Origin: Cellulomonas sp. Root485
GTDB lineage: Bacteria; Actinomycetota; Actinomycetes; Actinomycetales; Cellulomonadaceae
Direction: 5' to 3'
NCBI RefSeq assembly: GCF_001426705.1
Contig: NZ_LMFC01000001.1
Location: 1,393,355-1,457,354, forward strand
DNA length: 64,000 nt
Numbering within the stretch: position 1 is the stretch's first letter; each line of letters begins with the position of its first letter. The notes below the pieces were generated by a model. The model was not told the origin of the DNA and did not search any database. It was given only the letters and a program-made list of their open reading frames with translations. Positions 62,015-64,000 of the stretch are shown in pieces. The translations under genes were made by a program, and so were the position numbers.

Positions 62015-62431
62015 GTGGGCGCTCGTTCCAAGGCCCGCAAGCGGGCCCTCGACGTCCTCTTCGAGGCGGACCAGCGGGGGATCGACCCGGTGGGTCTGCT
62101 CGCGGACCGGATCGCGGAGCCGGGCACCGAGGCGTCGTTGCCGCAGTACTCCGTCGACCTGGTCGAAGGGGTGATCGCCGAGCAGGACCGCATCGACGAG
62201 CTGCTCGCGACGCACGCCCACGGCTGGACCATCGACCGCATGCCCGCCGTCGACCGCGCCCTGCTGCGCCTCGGTACGTGGGAGATCCTCTTCAACGACG
62301 ACGTGCCCGACGCCGTCGCGGTGGACGAGGCCGTCGAGCTCGCGCGGTCGTTGTCCACGGACGAGTCCCCGCAGTTCGTCAACGGGCTGCTCGGACGCAT
62401 CGTCGACCTGAAGCCGACCCTGCTCGCCTGA
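62015..62431 (+). CDS. nusB: Transcription antitermination protein NusB
   Basis: A 138-aa all-helical RNA-binding protein of the rRNA antitermination complex. The N-terminus GARSKARKRALDVLFEADQRG and the C-terminal AVDEAVELARSLSTDESPQFVNGLLG (core FVNGLLG) are typical. GTG at 62015 is one base after the efp stop. efp-nusB order is common in actinobacteria. A hairpin terminator follows. Confidence 0.96.
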   Translation: MGARSKARKRALDVLFEADQRGIDPVGLLADRIAEPGTEASLPQYSVDLVEGVIAEQDRIDELLATHAHGWTIDRMPAVDRALLRLGTWEILFNDDVPDAVAVDEAVELARSLSTDESPQFVNGLLGRIVDLKPTLLA

Positions 62432-62439
62432 CGTCCCGA

Positions 62440-62476
62440 CGACGCCCGCGCACTGCCATCCGGTGCGCGGGTGTCG
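62440..62476 (+). terminator. Terminator after nusB
   Basis: CGACGCCCGCGCAC pairs with GTGCGCGGGTGTCG (one G-U) and is followed by TTGCGT. It lies 9 nt after the nusB stop and ends the efp-nusB transcript. Confidence 0.7.
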
Positions 62477-62595
62477 TTGCGTCCGGGCACGGGCGGATGG
62501 TCCTTTTCGCGCCTCCAGCGGCCGTCCGGGTGATGGTCCGTGCAAGGGCAGGAGCGAAGATGCAGGTCGGCGACGCGGTGCGGATGAAACGCCGG

Positions 62596-62611
62596 TTGCA
62601 AGTTGCTGCAA
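62596..62611. promoter_or_regulatory. LacI-type operator candidate
   Basis: TTGCAAGTTGCTGCAA is an inverted repeat TTGCA-N6-TGCAA, with a further TTGCG just downstream. TTGCA repeats are typical of MalR/LacI-family sites before actinobacterial sugar transporters. It lies directly upstream of the -35 hexamer of the solute-binding protein gene. Confidence 0.5.
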
Positions 62612-62615
62612 GACG

Positions 62616-62645
62616 TTGCGTTCAGGTCTGGCGCACCCCTAGCGT
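62616..62645 (+). promoter_or_regulatory. Promoter of the solute-binding protein gene
   Basis: TTGCGT (62616-62621), 18 nt, then TAGCGT (62640-62645). The leader to the ATG is about 48 nt. The rest of the 268-nt gap holds the nusB terminator and no ORF I can support. Confidence 0.5.
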
Positions 62646-62699
62646 CAGCCGCGACGGTCCGAGGACGGGTCGTCGCCCGCCGACCTCCCGGAGCGCCCG

Positions 62700-63935
62700 A
62701 TGCACCGTCGCATCCGTCCCCTCGCCCTCGTCGCCCTGCTCCTGCCCCTCGCCGCCTGCACCGCGGCCGCGCCGGAGGCCGCCCTCGAGCCGACCCCGGA
62801 GATCACCGTCTGGGCGGATGAGTCACGGACCGCGGCACTGGAGCTGCTGGGAGAGCAGTACACGGCCGAGACCGGGGTCGCGGTCCACGTCGTCGGCCGG
62901 GACAACGAGACGATCCGGGACGAGTACACCCAGGCCGTCGACCGCCGTACGGGACCGGACGTCCTCATCGGTGCCCACGACTGGCTGGGGCAGCTCGTCG
63001 CCGCGGGCACGGTCCTGGCGGTCGACCTCCCGGATCCGGCGGCGTTCGTGCCGGTGGCGGTCGAGGCCATGGCGTACGACCACGTCACGTACGGCGTCCC
63101 GCTGTCGACCGAGAACGTGGCCCTCGTGCGCAACGACGCCCTCGCCTCCAGCACGCCGCCCGACTTCGACGGCCTGATCGCCCAGGGCGAGGACCTGGTC
63201 CGCCGTGGCGTCGCCCAGTACCCCGTCCTGCTGCAGCAGACCGAGGCGTCGAGCGACCCGTACCACCTGTACCCGCTGCAGACCTCGTTCGGTGCGCCGG
63301 TGTTCGCGACCAACGAGGACGGCTCCTACTCGGACCAGCTGGCCCTCGGGGGCGACGCCGGGCACGCGTACGCGGACTATCTCGCGGCGTTGGGGGACAA
63401 GGGCGTGCTCAGCCCGGCGGTCACCGCAGACGTCGCCAAGGCGGCGTTCCTGGCGGGTCAGTCGCCGTACATCGTCACCGGCCCGTGGAACACGGGGGAG
63501 TTCGTGGACGCGGGTCTGCAGATCAGCGTGCTCCCGGTGCCACCCGCCGGCCCGCTGCCGTCGCAGCCGTTCGTGGGAGTCCAGGGGGCCTTCGTCAACA
63601 GTGGGAGCCTGCACGCGGTCGACGCCACCGACTTCGTGACCCGGTTCCTCACGACCGCCGAGGCGCAGGTCACCCTCTACCAGGAGAGCGGTCGCGCACC
63701 GGCGCTGCGAGCGGCCGTCGAGCAGATCACCGACGACGCCGTCGTCCGGGGCTTCTCGGCCGCCGGGGCGGACGGCGCGCCGATGCCGTCCCTGCCGGAG
63801 ATGTCCGTCGTCTGGACGTTCTGGGGCGGCTCGGAACACCTCGTCATCTCCCGCGCCGGCGAACCGCACCAGCTCTGGGATGACATGGTGTCGACCATCT
63901 CGACGGCCATCACCCCGGAGGCTCTCGAGCAGTAG
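62700..63935 (+). CDS. Sugar ABC transporter substrate-binding lipoprotein
   Basis: A 411-aa extracellular solute-binding protein of the MalE-like family 1. The signal peptide ends in a lipobox LAAC with C20 as the lipidated residue. The mature part begins ITVWADESRTAALELL and contains VPLSTENVALVRNDAL and YIVTGPWNTGEF, typical of maltose/maltodextrin binders. ATG at 62700 follows GGAG. A LacI-type operator upstream supports sugar control. Permease genes would be expected downstream, beyond the window; a hairpin follows the stop. Confidence 0.9.
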   Translation: MHRRIRPLALVALLLPLAACTAAAPEAALEPTPEITVWADESRTAALELLGEQYTAETGVAVHVVGRDNETIRDEYTQAVDRRTGPDVLIGAHDWLGQLVAAGTVLAVDLPDPAAFVPVAVEAMAYDHVTYGVPLSTENVALVRNDALASSTPPDFDGLIAQGEDLVRRGVAQYPVLLQQTEASSDPYHLYPLQTSFGAPVFATNEDGSYSDQLALGGDAGHAYADYLAALGDKGVLSPAVTADVAKAAFLAGQSPYIVTGPWNTGEFVDAGLQISVLPVPPAGPLPSQPFVGVQGAFVNSGSLHAVDATDFVTRFLTTAEAQVTLYQESGRAPALRAAVEQITDDAVVRGFSAAGADGAPMPSLPEMSVVWTFWGGSEHLVISRAGEPHQLWDDMVSTISTAITPEALEQ

Positions 63936-63955
63936 CCCGCAGACTCGCCTCTCCG

Positions 63956-63987
63956 AACGCCAGCCGCGATCCGTCGCCGCTGGCGTT
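63956..63987 (+). terminator. Hairpin after the solute-binding protein gene
   Basis: AACGCCAGC pairs with GCTGGCGTT (9 bp), continuing inside after a mismatch with three more pairs. An outer pair GCAGAC (63940-63945) and GTCTGC (63993-63998) can also form. In binding-protein operons such hairpins often reduce expression of the permease genes that follow. Confidence 0.6.
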
Positions 63988-64000
63988 TCGGCGTCTGCAC

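Noticed and set aside
62477-62699. Small coding gene in the nusB-lipoprotein gap
   Set aside because: Open frames here lack a ribosome-binding site and overlap the operator and promoter; no conserved protein pattern is seen.

Overview
The window is a high-GC chromosomal segment from an actinobacterium, most likely a Micrococcales/Cellulomonas-type organism. This rests on strong G/C bias at third codon positions, frequent GTG starts, 4-nt ATGA/GTGA start-stop overlaps, 7-nt-spaced promoter/start pairs typical of leaderless mRNAs, and a gene order close to the Mycobacterium tuberculosis Rv2613c-Rv2533c block. No tRNA, rRNA, CRISPR array, integrase or transposase was recognised.

Layout: 100-6120 holds thrS and an overlapping operon for phosphatidylinositol(-mannoside) synthesis (HIT protein, pgsA, PatA-like acyltransferase, pimA, a LemA-like membrane protein). 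6217-9648 holds the two PLP synthase subunits pdxS and pdxT, separated by a Nudix gene and a divergent kynureninase. 9706-13019 holds yebC, a 90-bp tandem repeat, and ruvC-ruvA-ruvB. 13123-19615 holds yajC-secD-secF-apt-rel (protein export, purine salvage, (p)ppGpp). 19620-23072 (minus strand) holds an orphan AbiEi-like protein, a DUF349 protein and a membrane-anchored cyclophilin. 23235-29806 holds a metallo-hydrolase, hisS, a radical-SAM gene behind a LexA box, a hypothetical gene, aspS and a GNAT. 29816-32425 (minus strand) holds a small membrane protein and an MMPL transporter. 32542-40897 holds rarA, rpsD, DUF948, DUF6167, alaS, ruvX, mltG and aroE.

40988-57918 is a complete monoderm-type type IV pilus (T4P) locus: pilB, pilT, pilC, pilA, two successive PilV/PilW/PilX-like minor-pilin trios, pilD, pilM, pilN, pilO. 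It sits between aroE and the rest of the shikimate genes (aroC-aroK-aroB-aroQ, 57990-61326). The window closes with efp, nusB and a sugar-type solute-binding lipoprotein (62700-63935).

The most notable result is regulatory. Five of the intergenic gaps in the pilus locus carry the same element, (C/T)TCA(A/C) followed after exactly 16 nt by an nCCGAT-like box, the pattern of sigma-28 (FliA/WhiG/SigD) promoters. They precede pilB, pilT, pilA, the second minor-pilin trio and pilM, so the locus looks like a motility-sigma regulon. PilB carries an MshEN-type N-terminus (possible c-di-GMP input), pilT has a perfect 16-bp hairpin in its predicted 5' UTR, and strong hairpin terminators bracket pilA. 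Other points are an SOS box over the promoter of the radical-SAM gene, whose product ends in a sliding-clamp-like QPVLF peptide, and a near-SOS box before ruvAB.
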